Below, piece by piece: positions 15,496-22,795 of a DNA stretch of 38,337 nucleotides (position 1 is its first letter; every line of letters begins with the position of its first letter). The position numbers and the translations under genes were made by a program. The notes under the pieces were generated by a model, which saw only the letters and a program-made list of their open reading frames with translations, had not been told where the DNA came from and did no database searches. Source of the DNA: Thermotogaceae bacterium. GTDB lineage: Bacteria; Thermotogota; Thermotogae; MWEM01. The DNA lies in contig JASUTC010000008.1 in the NCBI GenBank assembly GCA_030445775.1, positions 1 through 38,337 on the forward strand, in the 5' to 3' direction.

Positions 15496-15996
15496 TTAAA
15501 AGAAAAGCTGACAGAAATAGAAGCAGCCTGATTTCCCCTGATCAATTCCTATAGCCGTATATTCACAGTGTTTTAGAAGATTACGCCGATGTGTGGGGCT
15601 GGCAATAAACTGCTGGAAGGCTTTTGTTGCCGGATCCAAACAAATGGGGAAATAACAGCAATTTTCTGCAACTGAAAGAAACCCGAAGGCCTTATTTTTC
15701 AGTTCGGATTCTTGCTTGAGATAATCCATGATTTGATCGGCACGTTGGTTAAAACCCCTGTGAGCCAGATATTGATCACGTTCAGCCTGATCGCTTGCGT
15801 GCGCTTGGGCGATGTGGGTATATCTGAGTTCCAGTTCTTCCAATCCACGATCATTTCGGTAGTCATTGACATAATCAAGGAATTGCTGACGAACTTCTTC
15901 CAAAGTGAGTGTTTTAACCGATTCGGAAATTGTTGTTGAGAAACAACAAATGAATAAAAACATTACTGTTAAAGCTGTACGTATACGTATCACCAC
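15496..15996 (-). CDS. Secreted CAP (SCP-like) domain protein
   Basis: The 166-residue protein starts with a signal sequence (RTALTVMFLFICCFSTTISES) followed by a CAP-superfamily domain. LDYVNDYRNDRGLEEL is the first helix, with HIAQAHASDQAERD and HRGFNQRADQI next. AENCCYF carries the conserved glutamate, FIASPTHRRNLL is the core SxxHRxNL motif, and the C-terminal strand is CFYFCQLFF. The mature part is unusually cysteine-rich for a bacterial CAP protein (a CC pair plus four or more further Cys). Function of bacterial CAP proteins is mostly unknown. GTG is the assigned start; the upstream AAAAGG is close to it, so the exact start is uncertain. It follows the histidine kinase gene by 51 bases and may be co-transcribed. 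Confidence 0.83.
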   Translation of the reverse strand: MVIRIRTALTVMFLFICCFSTTISESVKTLTLEEVRQQFLDYVNDYRNDRGLEELELRYTHIAQAHASDQAERDQYLAHRGFNQRADQIMDYLKQESELKNKAFGFLSVAENCCYFPICLDPATKAFQQFIASPTHRRNLLKHCEYTAIGIDQGKSGCFYFCQLFF

Positions 15997-16047
15997 CTTT
16001 TAAACAAGAGGGATTCAACAAGACACATCCCTTGGTCCGGGAATGCT

Positions 16048-18357
16048 TTACATCCCCTCAACATAACGATCAAAACGAATGATAAAAAAGAATGTGCTGC
16101 CTTCAGCAAAGGTACTTTCAACTTTGAGCGAAGACCCCATGTATTCTAAAAGGGAATTGGAAATAGTGAGACCCAAACCTGTACCGCCAAATTCTCTGCT
16201 GATGGAGTTGTCAGCCTGTGTAAAGGAATGGAAAATCTCCGATAACTTATCCTCTTGAATACCGATTCCCGTATCTGTAACTGAGAATTGACAGGTGATC
16301 GTCTTTTCATCTGCTTCCATCAGTTGAACGTTAAGGGACACAGACCCCTCGGAGGTGAATTTTACGGCGTTACTTAGCAAATTGTTGAAGATTTGATTCA
16401 ACCGTAACGGGTCTGAATACACGGTAAAATTTTTTGTGTTGTCGATGTGATAGTCAATTTGGAGGTCCTTTTCTATTGCCAGCGGTTCGATCATTTTTAA
16501 GGAATGTTGTGCTACCTCATCGATATTGGTGGGCACATGATCCATTTCAAGTTTACCGGCCTCAATTTTGGAGAAATCCAGAATATCGCTGATGATTTGT
16601 AAAAGGTTTTTCCCGGAATAGTTGATATATTCCACATATTTCTTGTGTTCAGGAGAAATCTCGGAATTTTCAAGGATCTGAGAAAAACCGATAATCCCAT
16701 TGAGCGGTGTACGTAATTCATGACTCATGTTGGCCAAGAATTCTGATTTTGCGACATTGGCTGCATTTGCCCTTTTTTCGCTTTCTTGAAGTTTCTCTTC
16801 ATACAAACGTCGTTGGGTTATGTCGTTAATCGTGATAATTGTTCTTCCATCCGAGAGGAAATTGAAACGACATTCCACATCCCGTTGATCACCCTTTTTG
16901 GTTGTTATTCTCAAATCTCTTTCCACATTATTTTGATTGCGGAAGGTCTTGGCCATAGCTAAAATATCACTGATATTTTCGTGTGATACGTTTATCAAAT
17001 CGAACCATTGATCGATATGTTGGATGTCTGATTCGGCATAACCTGTGATTTTTCTGATTTCAGAGTTCATCAACAGTAATTTCCCTGAAGGATCCCAAAT
17101 CTGAATGCCAATGAGTACATTTTCAAAAAGGGCATTGAGCAGCTCCTTTTCTTTGGTCAAAAGCAGGAGGTTGTTTTCCGCTTCGGCATTTTTTGCCTCA
17201 AGGAGCTCATTGGTGTTGATCAGTTCCTCGTTCATGGCCGATAATTCACTTTCTGCACTCTCTTTTTGCATGTAGGTGTCTTCCGCCTGTGAAAGCATTT
17301 GATTGATCGTTTTTACAAGGGAACTGAACTCGTTGGGATAATTGTAAGTCAAACGTTGATGAAAATCATCTTGAAAATCCAGTTCATAGATCCTTGTTTT
17401 CAATTCCTCTAAAGGATGGACAACATGCTGGTTCAGTAATCTATAGATAATGATGGTAATGATAATGGTCGTCAGCATCATGAAAAGAGAAAAGGACAGG
17501 ACTCTGTTAAATAAATATTGTAAGTCCCTTGAAGGGATAAAACTAAAAAGATACAAGTTCAAATCAGCGTTCTTTTTTAAGGTGACAAAACCGGTATTCT
17601 CCCCTATTGTCACTTCATTGAAATTATCTTGTGAAGATTGAATATCCTTGAACAATTGTGTATAAATGGGATTTTTGTAGTCAATCGCAAGGGTATCAAA
17701 GTCTGTGTAATCTGGATGGGCAATGATATTCCCCTCAAAATCCATTAAAAAAACAAATCCATTGTCACTGGGTTTGATCTGAGATATTTGACGGATAAGC
17801 GTTTTAACTGAAACGTCACCACTAATGACTGCATTTGCTAAGGAATTTTCAACGGGGTAAGAAATGGAAATAATCATATCATCACGACTGGCGTTGAGGA
17901 AAATATTCGTATATGAAAGATCTTTCTTATTAATGGCTTGAAGATACCAAGGCCTGTTGATCAATTGAAAGCCTTCATAGGGAACCCAACCGCTGGCATT
18001 GATCATTTTGTTGTTTTTATCTCCGTAGTATATTGAAGAGAAAAAGTCACTTTTATCTAAAAAGATCTCCATGATGGATAATTTTTCTTCGTCAGTATAA
18101 TCCTTTTGGGAAAATAATATGGCAATATCCTTGATAGTTGAGCTGTTTTTGTATAACCAGGAAGTAATATCTGAGTTTATTGATTCTGTGATGCTTTTTC
18201 CTTTTTCTCGAGCTGTTTCCGCAACTGTTTGATAGGTATATTGATAATGGGCGAAGAAAAAAAGGGTGAACAAAATTATAACTAAAATTATGATAAGTTT
18301 CAATTTAAATTGTATGGTTGCCTTATTAAAACGATTGATTATTACTCGTATGGACAA
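16048..18357 (-). CDS. Membrane sensor histidine kinase (dCache-HAMP-PAS-HisKA-HATPase)
   Basis: This 769-residue kinase has a first membrane segment at about residues 19-36 and an extracytoplasmic dCache sensor at about 40-275 (NRPWYLQA at 134-141). A second membrane segment follows at about 284-306. Then come HAMP (about 307-360), a coiled-coil linker, PAS (about 404-515), HisKA with the phosphoacceptor at H546 (SHELRTP), and the ATPase domain with N box (NQIFNNLLSNAVKF), DTGIGI and GGTGLGL. It has no receiver domain, and no response-regulator gene lies nearby, so it is an orphan. The TTG start is exactly seven bases after AAGGAGG. The R-x-W-Y of the sensor and a later aspartate (D181) partly match amino-acid-binding dCache domains; the ligand is unproven. 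Confidence 0.95.
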   Translation of the reverse strand: MSIRVIINRFNKATIQFKLKLIIILVIILFTLFFFAHYQYTYQTVAETAREKGKSITESINSDITSWLYKNSSTIKDIAILFSQKDYTDEEKLSIMEIFLDKSDFFSSIYYGDKNNKMINASGWVPYEGFQLINRPWYLQAINKKDLSYTNIFLNASRDDMIISISYPVENSLANAVISGDVSVKTLIRQISQIKPSDNGFVFLMDFEGNIIAHPDYTDFDTLAIDYKNPIYTQLFKDIQSSQDNFNEVTIGENTGFVTLKKNADLNLYLFSFIPSRDLQYLFNRVLSFSLFMMLTTIIITIIIYRLLNQHVVHPLEELKTRIYELDFQDDFHQRLTYNYPNEFSSLVKTINQMLSQAEDTYMQKESAESELSAMNEELINTNELLEAKNAEAENNLLLLTKEKELLNALFENVLIGIQIWDPSGKLLLMNSEIRKITGYAESDIQHIDQWFDLINVSHENISDILAMAKTFRNQNNVERDLRITTKKGDQRDVECRFNFLSDGRTIITINDITQRRLYEEKLQESEKRANAANVAKSEFLANMSHELRTPLNGIIGFSQILENSEISPEHKKYVEYINYSGKNLLQIISDILDFSKIEAGKLEMDHVPTNIDEVAQHSLKMIEPLAIEKDLQIDYHIDNTKNFTVYSDPLRLNQIFNNLLSNAVKFTSEGSVSLNVQLMEADEKTITCQFSVTDTGIGIQEDKLSEIFHSFTQADNSISREFGGTGLGLTISNSLLEYMGSSLKVESTFAEGSTFFFIIRFDRYVEGM

Positions 18358-18443
18358 TGGAAGCCTCCTTAAAATAAATATTAATGCAGCTGATTGACTA
18401 CTTTTTGAGATTCGTTGGAACTCTGGATCTTGACTTTAAGAGT

Positions 18444-18452
18444 ATTATAGCA
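18444..18452 (-). promoter_or_regulatory. Extended -10 promoter for the histidine kinase
   Basis: The minus strand reads TGCTATAAT (18452-18444), a perfect extended -10 element. No good -35 is visible, which is usual for extended -10 promoters. It gives a leader of about 80 bases to the TTG at 18357. The rest of the 289-base divergent region (18358-18646) holds the opposite promoter at 18594-18622 and a weak inverted repeat GAAAATG/CATTTTC near 18492-18515; I see no gene in it. Confidence 0.5.
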
Positions 18453-18593
18453 TGATTCCCATAGAAAACAGTGTGGATTTTTTCCGAGAGGGAAAATGTT
18501 CTCAACCTCATTTTCTGAATGGGAAGACAGCAATTTTTTTTAACCCGAAATCTGTTGCCAATTCTAACTTCACTATATTGTAACGATAGACTG

Positions 18594-18622
18594 TTGACAA
18601 AGTGAAAACAAATCTATATAAT
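18594..18622 (+). promoter_or_regulatory. Consensus sigma-70 promoter of the tRNA-rpmG-secE-nusG-rpl-rpo cluster
   Basis: TTGACA (18594-18599) and TATAAT (18617-18622) are both perfect and separated by exactly 17 bases. Transcription should begin near 18629, about 18 bases before tRNA-Thr. This is the strongest promoter seen in the window, which suits a tRNA and ribosomal-protein operon. Confidence 0.92.
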
Positions 18623-18646
18623 AACACTGGTTTTTATGAAGTGAGA

Positions 18647-18723
18647 GCCAGTTTAGCTCAGTTGGCCAGAGCGGATGATTTGTAATCATCAGGTCGTGGG
18701 TTCGAATCCCTCAACTGGCTCCA
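18647..18723 (+). tRNA. tRNA-Thr (anticodon TGT)
   Basis: The acceptor stem GCCAGTT pairs with AACTGGC, followed by T and an encoded CCA. The anticodon stem GATGA/TCATC encloses TTTGTAA, giving anticodon TGT, which reads ACA. The T-arm loop GTTCGAAT is normal. It is 77 bases long and is the first gene of the cluster. Confidence 0.96.
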
Positions 18724-18739
18724 TATTGTTTTCAAAAGT

Positions 18740-18826
18740 GGTAGGGTGCCCGAGTGGCCAAAGGGGGCGGACTGTAAATCCGCTGGCAGAATGCCTTCGA
18801 AGGTTCAAATCCTTCCCTTACCACCA
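18740..18826 (+). tRNA. tRNA-Tyr (anticodon GTA)
   Basis: The acceptor stem GGTAGGG pairs with CCTTACC (one G-T pair), followed by A and an encoded CCA. The anticodon stem GCGGA/TCCGC encloses CTGTAAA, giving anticodon GTA. The long variable arm marks a class II tRNA, as expected for bacterial tRNA-Tyr. It is 87 bases long and begins 16 bases after tRNA-Thr. Confidence 0.96.
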
Positions 18827-18855
18827 TTTTTAATTGTCAGTAAGAGGTGTTAATT

Positions 18856-19005
18856 ATGCGAGTTAAAATCAGACTTCAATGTTCAGAATGCAAGGAAAGG
18901 AATTATTCTACCACCAAGAACAAACAGACGATGCAGGATAAATTCGAAATAAAGAAATATTGTCCAAGATGTAGAAAACATACCTTGCATAAAGAAGTGA
19001 AATAA
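18856..19005 (+). CDS. rpmG: 50S ribosomal protein L33
   Basis: This is a 49-residue protein beginning [17 protein letters not shown] and ending KHTLHKEVK. Two C-x2-C pairs (CSEC at 9-12, CPRC at 36-39) form the zinc ribbon of the zinc-binding L33 type. GAGGTG lies about nine bases before the ATG. It sits between tRNA-Tyr and tRNA-Trp, so the mRNA must be excised by tRNA processing on both sides or translated from the uncut transcript. L33 followed by secE and nusG is a common bacterial order. There is only one rpmG here; a zinc-free second copy, if any, would be elsewhere. Confidence 0.97.
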   Translation: MRVKIRLQCSECKERNYSTTKNKQTMQDKFEIKKYCPRCRKHTLHKEVK

Positions 19006-19013
19006 AAAAAAGT

Positions 19014-19089
19014 AGGTCCGTAGCTCAATTGGCAGAGCACCGGTCTCCAAAATCGGGTGTTGGGGGTTCAAGTCCCTCCGGACCTGCCA
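19014..19089 (+). tRNA. tRNA-Trp (anticodon CCA)
   Basis: The acceptor stem AGGTCCG pairs with CGGACCT, followed by G and an encoded CCA. The anticodon stem CCGGT/ATCGG encloses CTCCAAA, giving anticodon CCA. The T-loop GTTCAAGT is normal. It is 76 bases long, eight bases after the rpmG stop and 24 bases before secE. Confidence 0.96.
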
Positions 19090-19113
19090 ATTTTTTTGAG
19101 GAGGAATTTCTAA

Positions 19114-19368
19114 ATGGCTAAGAACGATATGGCTAAGAACGGCAAAACGGAGAAAGCTGCACAAAAAAAACCTTCAAAGGTGAGGAAGTTCTTCCGGGAA
19201 GTTAAACAGGAATACAAAGCAACCACTTGGCCGACCCAACACATTCTGTGGCAAACTACAGGTGTGGTTACCATAATGTTAATTGTTATGGGTGTTTATT
19301 TTGCGGCTCTCGATCTTGGATTCAGTAATCTGACCAAATACCTGTTGGGCATCCTGGGTATTGGGTGA
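19114..19368 (+). CDS. secE: Preprotein translocase subunit SecE
   Basis: SecE is the small essential clamp of the SecYEG channel. The 84-residue form is typical of non-proteobacteria: an amphipathic helix (RKFFREVKQEYKATTWPTQHIL, where the TWPT motif is diagnostic) followed by one membrane segment (about residues 48-70). The N-terminus contains a direct 15-base tandem repeat, so the protein starts MAKND-MAKNG; the two ATG codons are both in frame. GAGGAGG lies nine bases before the first ATG. Its last bases overlap the longest nusG frame (GTGA), but the preferred nusG start is six bases after the secE stop. Confidence 0.95.
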   Translation: MAKNDMAKNGKTEKAAQKKPSKVRKFFREVKQEYKATTWPTQHILWQTTGVVTIMLIVMGVYFAALDLGFSNLTKYLLGILGIG

Positions 19369-19373
19369 TCTTT

Positions 19374-20438
19374 TTGAAAAAAAAGTGGTACGTCATTCAA
19401 ACGTATTCCGGTCTGGAAGAAAAGATCAAAGAAAGTATCGAAAAGAAAAGAGATACGCTTAACCTTGAAAGACTGGTAGGAAGGGTAGTGATACCCGAGG
19501 AAGTAGTGATAGAACCTTCAAAGGCGCATACGGTTAAACATATGCTTTCTCAAAAGTCAAAGCTTCATGTCACAACGGGAGATGAAGTCAAAAAAGGTGA
19601 TTTAATTGCCGAAGAGAATCCCGTAAAATTAAGGCATGATGGTGTTGTTGAAACCATTCGCAACTATCGAAAGATCGTTGTTGAGACCCTGGATTCAAAA
19701 TACACAAAAATTTACTATATACCCGAAGCAGATAAAATAGAGTCCGGCATAAAATCCGGGGTGAAAATCAGACAGGGGATGCCTTTTGCAAAGAACGGTG
19801 AGTACATATGTGAAATGGACGGGACCGTTCTGGAATCAGTAAAGGTTAAAAAGGTCATAATAAAAAAAGATGACGGTCAGGAGGATGTTTACTATATCCC
19901 CCTGAAGTTGTTTTTACAAAGTAGAGCATCAAAAGGAAAAGAGGTAAAGAAGGGTACTGAGATCTCTGAACCTCTTAACTTGCGTGCTGAATTTGATGCG
20001 TTAATTGAAATTAGTGACCGTGGAACCAGGAGAATACTCAAGCTGGTTAACATCAAAAGACGTCGGTTATTTCCCGGATACGTCTTCGTGGAAATGGCTA
20101 TGACTGATGCAGCTTGGAACGTTGTTCAAAGTGTTCCCAACGTTGTACATTTTGTTTCATCCGGTGCAGCTCCTTTACCCATTAAAAATAAAGAGGCCAA
20201 GGTTATCTTAAGACTTGCCGGGTTGGAAACTGTGGAGAAAGCTGATAAAAAAGCGGCAACTGTTGATATAGAGTATGAGGTTGGAGAAGTAGTGAAGATT
20301 AAATCAGGTGCCTTCGCCGATTTTGTCGGTACAGTTAGCGAAATACATCCTGAAAAGCACGAACTAAAAGTCATGGTTAATATATTTGGTCGAGAAACAC
20401 CCGTTGTTGTTCATTTAAGTGAAGTAGAACAGGTATAA
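19374..20438 (+). CDS. nusG: Transcription termination/antitermination protein NusG with Thermotogota-type insert
   Basis: NusG binds the RNA polymerase clamp and affects pausing, Rho termination and ribosome coupling. The protein is about 354 residues, roughly twice the usual size. Its NGN domain is split: KKKWYVIQTYSGLEEKIKESI opens it, and RRRLFPGYVFVEMAMTD closes it near residue 230, with an insert of about 180 residues between. The insert contains HVTTGDEVKKGDLIAEENPV and related strands, as in Thermotoga maritima NusG domain II. The C-terminal KOW domain (GEVVKIKSGAFADFVGTV) is complete. I chose TTG at 19374, four bases after GGTGAT, because the product then starts MKKKWY like its relatives; GTG at 19365 would overlap secE. 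Confidence 0.95.
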   Translation: MKKKWYVIQTYSGLEEKIKESIEKKRDTLNLERLVGRVVIPEEVVIEPSKAHTVKHMLSQKSKLHVTTGDEVKKGDLIAEENPVKLRHDGVVETIRNYRKIVVETLDSKYTKIYYIPEADKIESGIKSGVKIRQGMPFAKNGEYICEMDGTVLESVKVKKVIIKKDDGQEDVYYIPLKLFLQSRASKGKEVKKGTEISEPLNLRAEFDALIEISDRGTRRILKLVNIKRRRLFPGYVFVEMAMTDAAWNVVQSVPNVVHFVSSGAAPLPIKNKEAKVILRLAGLETVEKADKKAATVDIEYEVGEVVKIKSGAFADFVGTVSEIHPEKHELKVMVNIFGRETPVVVHLSEVEQV

Positions 20439-20464
20439 TCTTATAATCATTATGTATAAAAAAC

Positions 20465-20495
20465 GCAAAAGACGGTAATATCGACCGTTTTTTGC
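20465..20495 (+). terminator. Terminator/attenuator between nusG and rplK
   Basis: GCAAAAGACGGT (20465-20476) pairs with ACCGTTTTTTGC (20484-20495), 12 pairs with one G-T, around a seven-base loop AATATCG. Six T lie inside the descending arm. It could stop part of the upstream transcripts before the ribosomal protein genes. No good promoter was found between it and rplK, so readthrough must occur. Confidence 0.72.
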
Positions 20496-20502
20496 CTTAG
20501 TC

Positions 20503-20536
20503 TGTGGAAGGGTACATGCCAACCCGTTATACCACA
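20503..20536 (+). promoter_or_regulatory. Predicted ribosomal protein L1 operator in the rplK leader
   Basis: TGTGG (20503-20507) pairs with CCACA (20532-20536). GGGT (20510-20513) pairs with ACCC (20522-20525) and is capped by ACATGCCA. The helices are separated by two bases on the 5' side (AA) and six on the 3' side (GTTATA). Two helices with this asymmetric internal loop are, as I recall, the L1-binding architecture in 23S rRNA and in autoregulatory mRNAs. The element ends one base before AAGGAGG of rplK, so L1 binding would block translation of rplK-rplA. Confidence 0.6.
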
Positions 20537-20551
20537 TAAGGAGGAATAAAT

Positions 20552-20977
20552 ATGGCAAGAAAGATTTTAACAACAATCAAGCTTCAGTTGCAGGCTGGAA
20601 AAGCGAATCCGGCCCCCCCTGTGGGTCCTGCGCTGGGACAGCACGGTATCAACATCATGGGTTTTTGTAAAGAATTTAATTCAAAGACTCAAGATAAAAT
20701 GGGAACGGTCATACCGGTAGTTATTACGGTATATGAAGACAGATCATTCTCATTTATCATGAAAACCCCCCCTGCCTCTTTTCTTATTTTGAAGGAAGCG
20801 GGTATCAAAAAAGGGTCATCGGTTCCCAACGTTGAAAAAGTAGGGAAAATTACTAAGGCTCAGGTTCAGAAAATTGCCGAGATCAAAATGGAAGATTTAA
20901 ACGCCAACGATATTCAAGCAGCGATGAAAATCATCGAAGGAACTGCAAAGAATATGGGCGTAGAAGTCGTGAAATGA
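20552..20977 (+). CDS. rplK: 50S ribosomal protein L11
   Basis: L11 (141 residues) binds 23S rRNA at the GTPase-associated centre with L10 and L7/L12. The N-terminus [35 protein letters not shown] carries the proline-rich hinge, and the C-terminal RNA-binding domain has [21 protein letters not shown] and [15 protein letters not shown]. Its modifying enzyme PrmA is encoded at 35652-36521. AAGGAGG lies seven bases before the ATG. It is followed 14 bases later by rplA, and the pair is preceded by a probable L1 operator. Confidence 0.98.
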   Translation: MARKILTTIKLQLQAGKANPAPPVGPALGQHGINIMGFCKEFNSKTQDKMGTVIPVVITVYEDRSFSFIMKTPPASFLILKEAGIKKGSSVPNVEKVGKITKAQVQKIAEIKMEDLNANDIQAAMKIIEGTAKNMGVEVVK

Positions 20978-20991
20978 GGGGGTGCTGAGAA

Positions 20992-21696
20992 ATGGCAAAA
21001 CATTCAAAAAGATATAGAGAAGCTAAAGCAAAGATAGACAGTACAAAGTTATATAACGTTGAAGAAGCAGTTCAATTGATAAAGGATACGGCAACTGTAA
21101 AATTTGACGAAACCGTTGAATTGCACTTGTGTACCAATATCAACCCGAAAAAAGCGGATCAGCAGATCAGACAACCCATTTCCCTGCCCCACGGTACGGG
21201 AAAAAGCGTTCGTATACTGGTATTTGCTCAGGGAGAAAATGCAGAAAAGGCAAAAGCTGCCGGGGCTGATTTTGTGGGTGCAGAGGACTATGCCGAAAAG
21301 ATACAGAAAGAAAATTGGCTGGATTTTGATGTCGCTATCGCTACACCTGATATGATGAGAGTTATCGGGAAATTGGGTCGTGTTCTCGGACCAAGAGGGT
21401 TAATGCCTTCTCCCAAATCCGGAACAGTAACCAATGATGTAGAAGAAGCAGTTAACGCATTTAAAGGAGGCCGAATAGAAGCAAGAAATGATAAAACAGG
21501 AAATATTCACCTTGTTATTGGCAAAAAATCCTTTAAAAACGAACAACTTAAGGAAAATTTGGATTCTGCCCTTAAACAAATATTGGCAATGAAACCAGCC
21601 AGCTTGAAAGGCAGACTCTATAGGAAAATAGCCGTTGCAACGGCAATGGGTCCTGGAATAAAAGTCGACACAAGCGATTATATGAAGGAAGTATAA
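20992..21696 (+). CDS. rplA: 50S ribosomal protein L1
   Basis: L1 (234 residues) forms the mobile L1 stalk on 23S rRNA and usually represses its own operon by binding a leader RNA. The family signature appears in the stretch [26 protein letters not shown] near residues 122-147. Domain I strands [24 protein letters not shown] open the protein and [11 protein letters not shown] closes it. Upstream GAGGGGGTG provides a ribosome binding site. It is followed by a 124-base leader before rplJ. Confidence 0.98.
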   Translation: MAKHSKRYREAKAKIDSTKLYNVEEAVQLIKDTATVKFDETVELHLCTNINPKKADQQIRQPISLPHGTGKSVRILVFAQGENAEKAKAAGADFVGAEDYAEKIQKENWLDFDVAIATPDMMRVIGKLGRVLGPRGLMPSPKSGTVTNDVEEAVNAFKGGRIEARNDKTGNIHLVIGKKSFKNEQLKENLDSALKQILAMKPASLKGRLYRKIAVATAMGPGIKVDTSDYMKEV

Positions 21697-21713
21697 AATA
21701 AAATCATTAAGTT

Positions 21714-21795
21714 CCACGTACTCAAGACAGTAGGTTTTTAAGAAGTAATTCGCCTACCGAGGTGCGCGCGTGTTTCACCGTGGCCTCATACGTGG
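21714..21795 (+). ncRNA. Ribosomal protein L10 leader (autoregulatory RNA before rplJ)
   Basis: A basal helix of CCACGTA (21714-21720) with TACGTGG (21789-21795) encloses the whole element. Inside, GTAGG (21730-21734) pairs with CCTAC (21753-21757), and GAGG (21759-21762) can pair with CCTC (21784-21787). The CCTACCGAGGTG core and the overall arrangement match my memory of the L10 leader, which the L10-L12 complex binds to repress rplJL. It ends 11 bases before the rplJ Shine-Dalgarno sequence. An open frame runs through it from 21770 but is not a credible coding extension. Confidence 0.72.
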
Positions 21796-21820
21796 TCATA
21801 ATAGAAAAGGAGGTGGAACA

Positions 21821-22354
21821 TTGCTTACCAGAGAGCAGAAAAGGCAGATCGTTGAGAAGCTGAGAGATCATTTCAAACAATCACCCATTGTGGTCTTATT
21901 GGACTACAGAGGACTTGATGTTGAAAAAATCAGTAATTTACGTCAAAAGCTGTATGAATCAGGTGGTCACATGCAAGTGTCTAAAAACACGTTGATCAAA
22001 GTAGCGCTGGATGAATCTGAAAATGCAAATGATGAATTCTATAGTTACTTGAAAGGACCTAATGCAGCTTTATACGTGGAGGAAGATGGAGATCCCATGG
22101 CAGTCTTAAAGGCTTTGGTTAAATTTGCCAAAGAGAACGACATGCCCAAGATCAAAGCCGGATTGTTCGAAGGAGAAGTTTACGATGAGGAAGGGGTAAA
22201 AGAATTATCCAAACTGCCATCAAGAACTGAGCTGCTGGGTATGATTGCAAATGTATTACAGGCACCAATTACGGGTTTTGCAGCGTCTTTGAACAATATT
22301 ATTTTGAAATTACCTTATGCATTAAACGCTATTAAAGAAAAAAAGGAATCATGA
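21821..22354 (+). CDS. rplJ: 50S ribosomal protein L10
   Basis: L10 (177 residues) is the base of the ribosomal stalk and binds several L7/L12 dimers through its C-terminal helix. The N-terminus MLTREQKRQIVEKLRDHF is typical, followed by IVVLLDYRGLDVEKISNLRQ, then MQVSKNTLIKVALDE and LKGPNAALYVEEDGDPMAVLK. The chosen start is TTG, five bases after AAGGAGGTGG. A longer frame starting at a GTG in the leader adds arginine-rich residues unlike L10, and I reject it. rplL follows after 30 bases. Confidence 0.97.
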   Translation: MLTREQKRQIVEKLRDHFKQSPIVVLLDYRGLDVEKISNLRQKLYESGGHMQVSKNTLIKVALDESENANDEFYSYLKGPNAALYVEEDGDPMAVLKALVKFAKENDMPKIKAGLFEGEVYDEEGVKELSKLPSRTELLGMIANVLQAPITGFAASLNNIILKLPYALNAIKEKKES

Positions 22355-22384
22355 ATTGCTAAAATTAACGGAGGTGTAAATTAA

Positions 22385-22768
22385 ATGACACGTGAAGAAA
22401 TTATAAAGGCAATTGAGGAAATGACAGTAACAGAGTTATCACAGCTGGTAAAAGATATAGAAGAGAAATTTGATGTTAAAGCACAGGCACCCATGGCTGT
22501 TGCGGCAGCACCTGCAGCAGGTGGAGCGGAAGCTGCAGAAGAAGAAAAGACAGATTTCCAGGTCATGCTGAAGAGTTTCGGTGAGAAAAAGATCGCAGTT
22601 ATTAAAGTTGTCAGAGAAATTACCGGTCTTGGATTGAAAGATGCAAAAGATCTTGTTGATAGTGCCGGTTCAGATGATGCTGTTGTCAAAGAAGCTGCAC
22701 CAAAAGAAGAAGCAGAAGAGATTAAAGCCAAGCTTGAAGAAGCCGGTGCAGAAGTAGAACTTAAATAA
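22385..22768 (+). CDS. rplL: 50S ribosomal protein L7/L12
   Basis: L7/L12 (127 residues) recruits translation GTPases to the ribosome as multiple dimers on L10. It has the N-terminal dimerisation domain ([28 protein letters not shown]), an Ala/Gly-rich hinge ([17 protein letters not shown]) and the C-terminal domain with [35 protein letters not shown]. All are standard. ACGGAGG is about ten bases before the ATG. A strong hairpin with T-run separates it from rpoB. Confidence 0.98.
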   Translation: MTREEIIKAIEEMTVTELSQLVKDIEEKFDVKAQAPMAVAAAPAAGGAEAAEEEKTDFQVMLKSFGEKKIAVIKVVREITGLGLKDAKDLVDSAGSDDAVVKEAAPKEEAEEIKAKLEEAGAEVELK

Positions 22769-22795
22769 TTGAAATTACGTCATTATAGTATATCT

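Noticed and set aside
15978-15989. 12-bp palindrome TACGTATACGTA near the start of the CAP gene
   Set aside because: It lies inside coding sequence that reads Ile-Arg repeats, which forces this symmetry, so an operator is not supported.
16009-16032. AGGGAT/ATCCCT hairpin between the histidine kinase and CAP genes as a terminator
   Set aside because: The stem is six pairs with a 12-base loop and no T-run, so it does not look like an intrinsic terminator.
18883-19164. 93-residue minus-strand frame over rpmG and tRNA-Trp
   Set aside because: It runs antisense through rpmG and a tRNA, and part of its residues are simply the antisense of the tRNA, a common false gene call.
20434-20447. Two tandem TATAAT boxes at the nusG stop codon as a promoter for rplK
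   Set aside because: Neither has a -35 or a TG extension, one overlaps the stop codon, and the hairpin terminator follows immediately. They may be chance AT-rich sequence.
21770-21820. N-terminal extension of the L10 frame from a GTG upstream of 21821
   Set aside because: The added residues are Arg/His/Gly-rich and unlike L10, they lie inside the L10 leader RNA, and the TTG at 21821 has a strong AAGGAGGTGG at the right distance.
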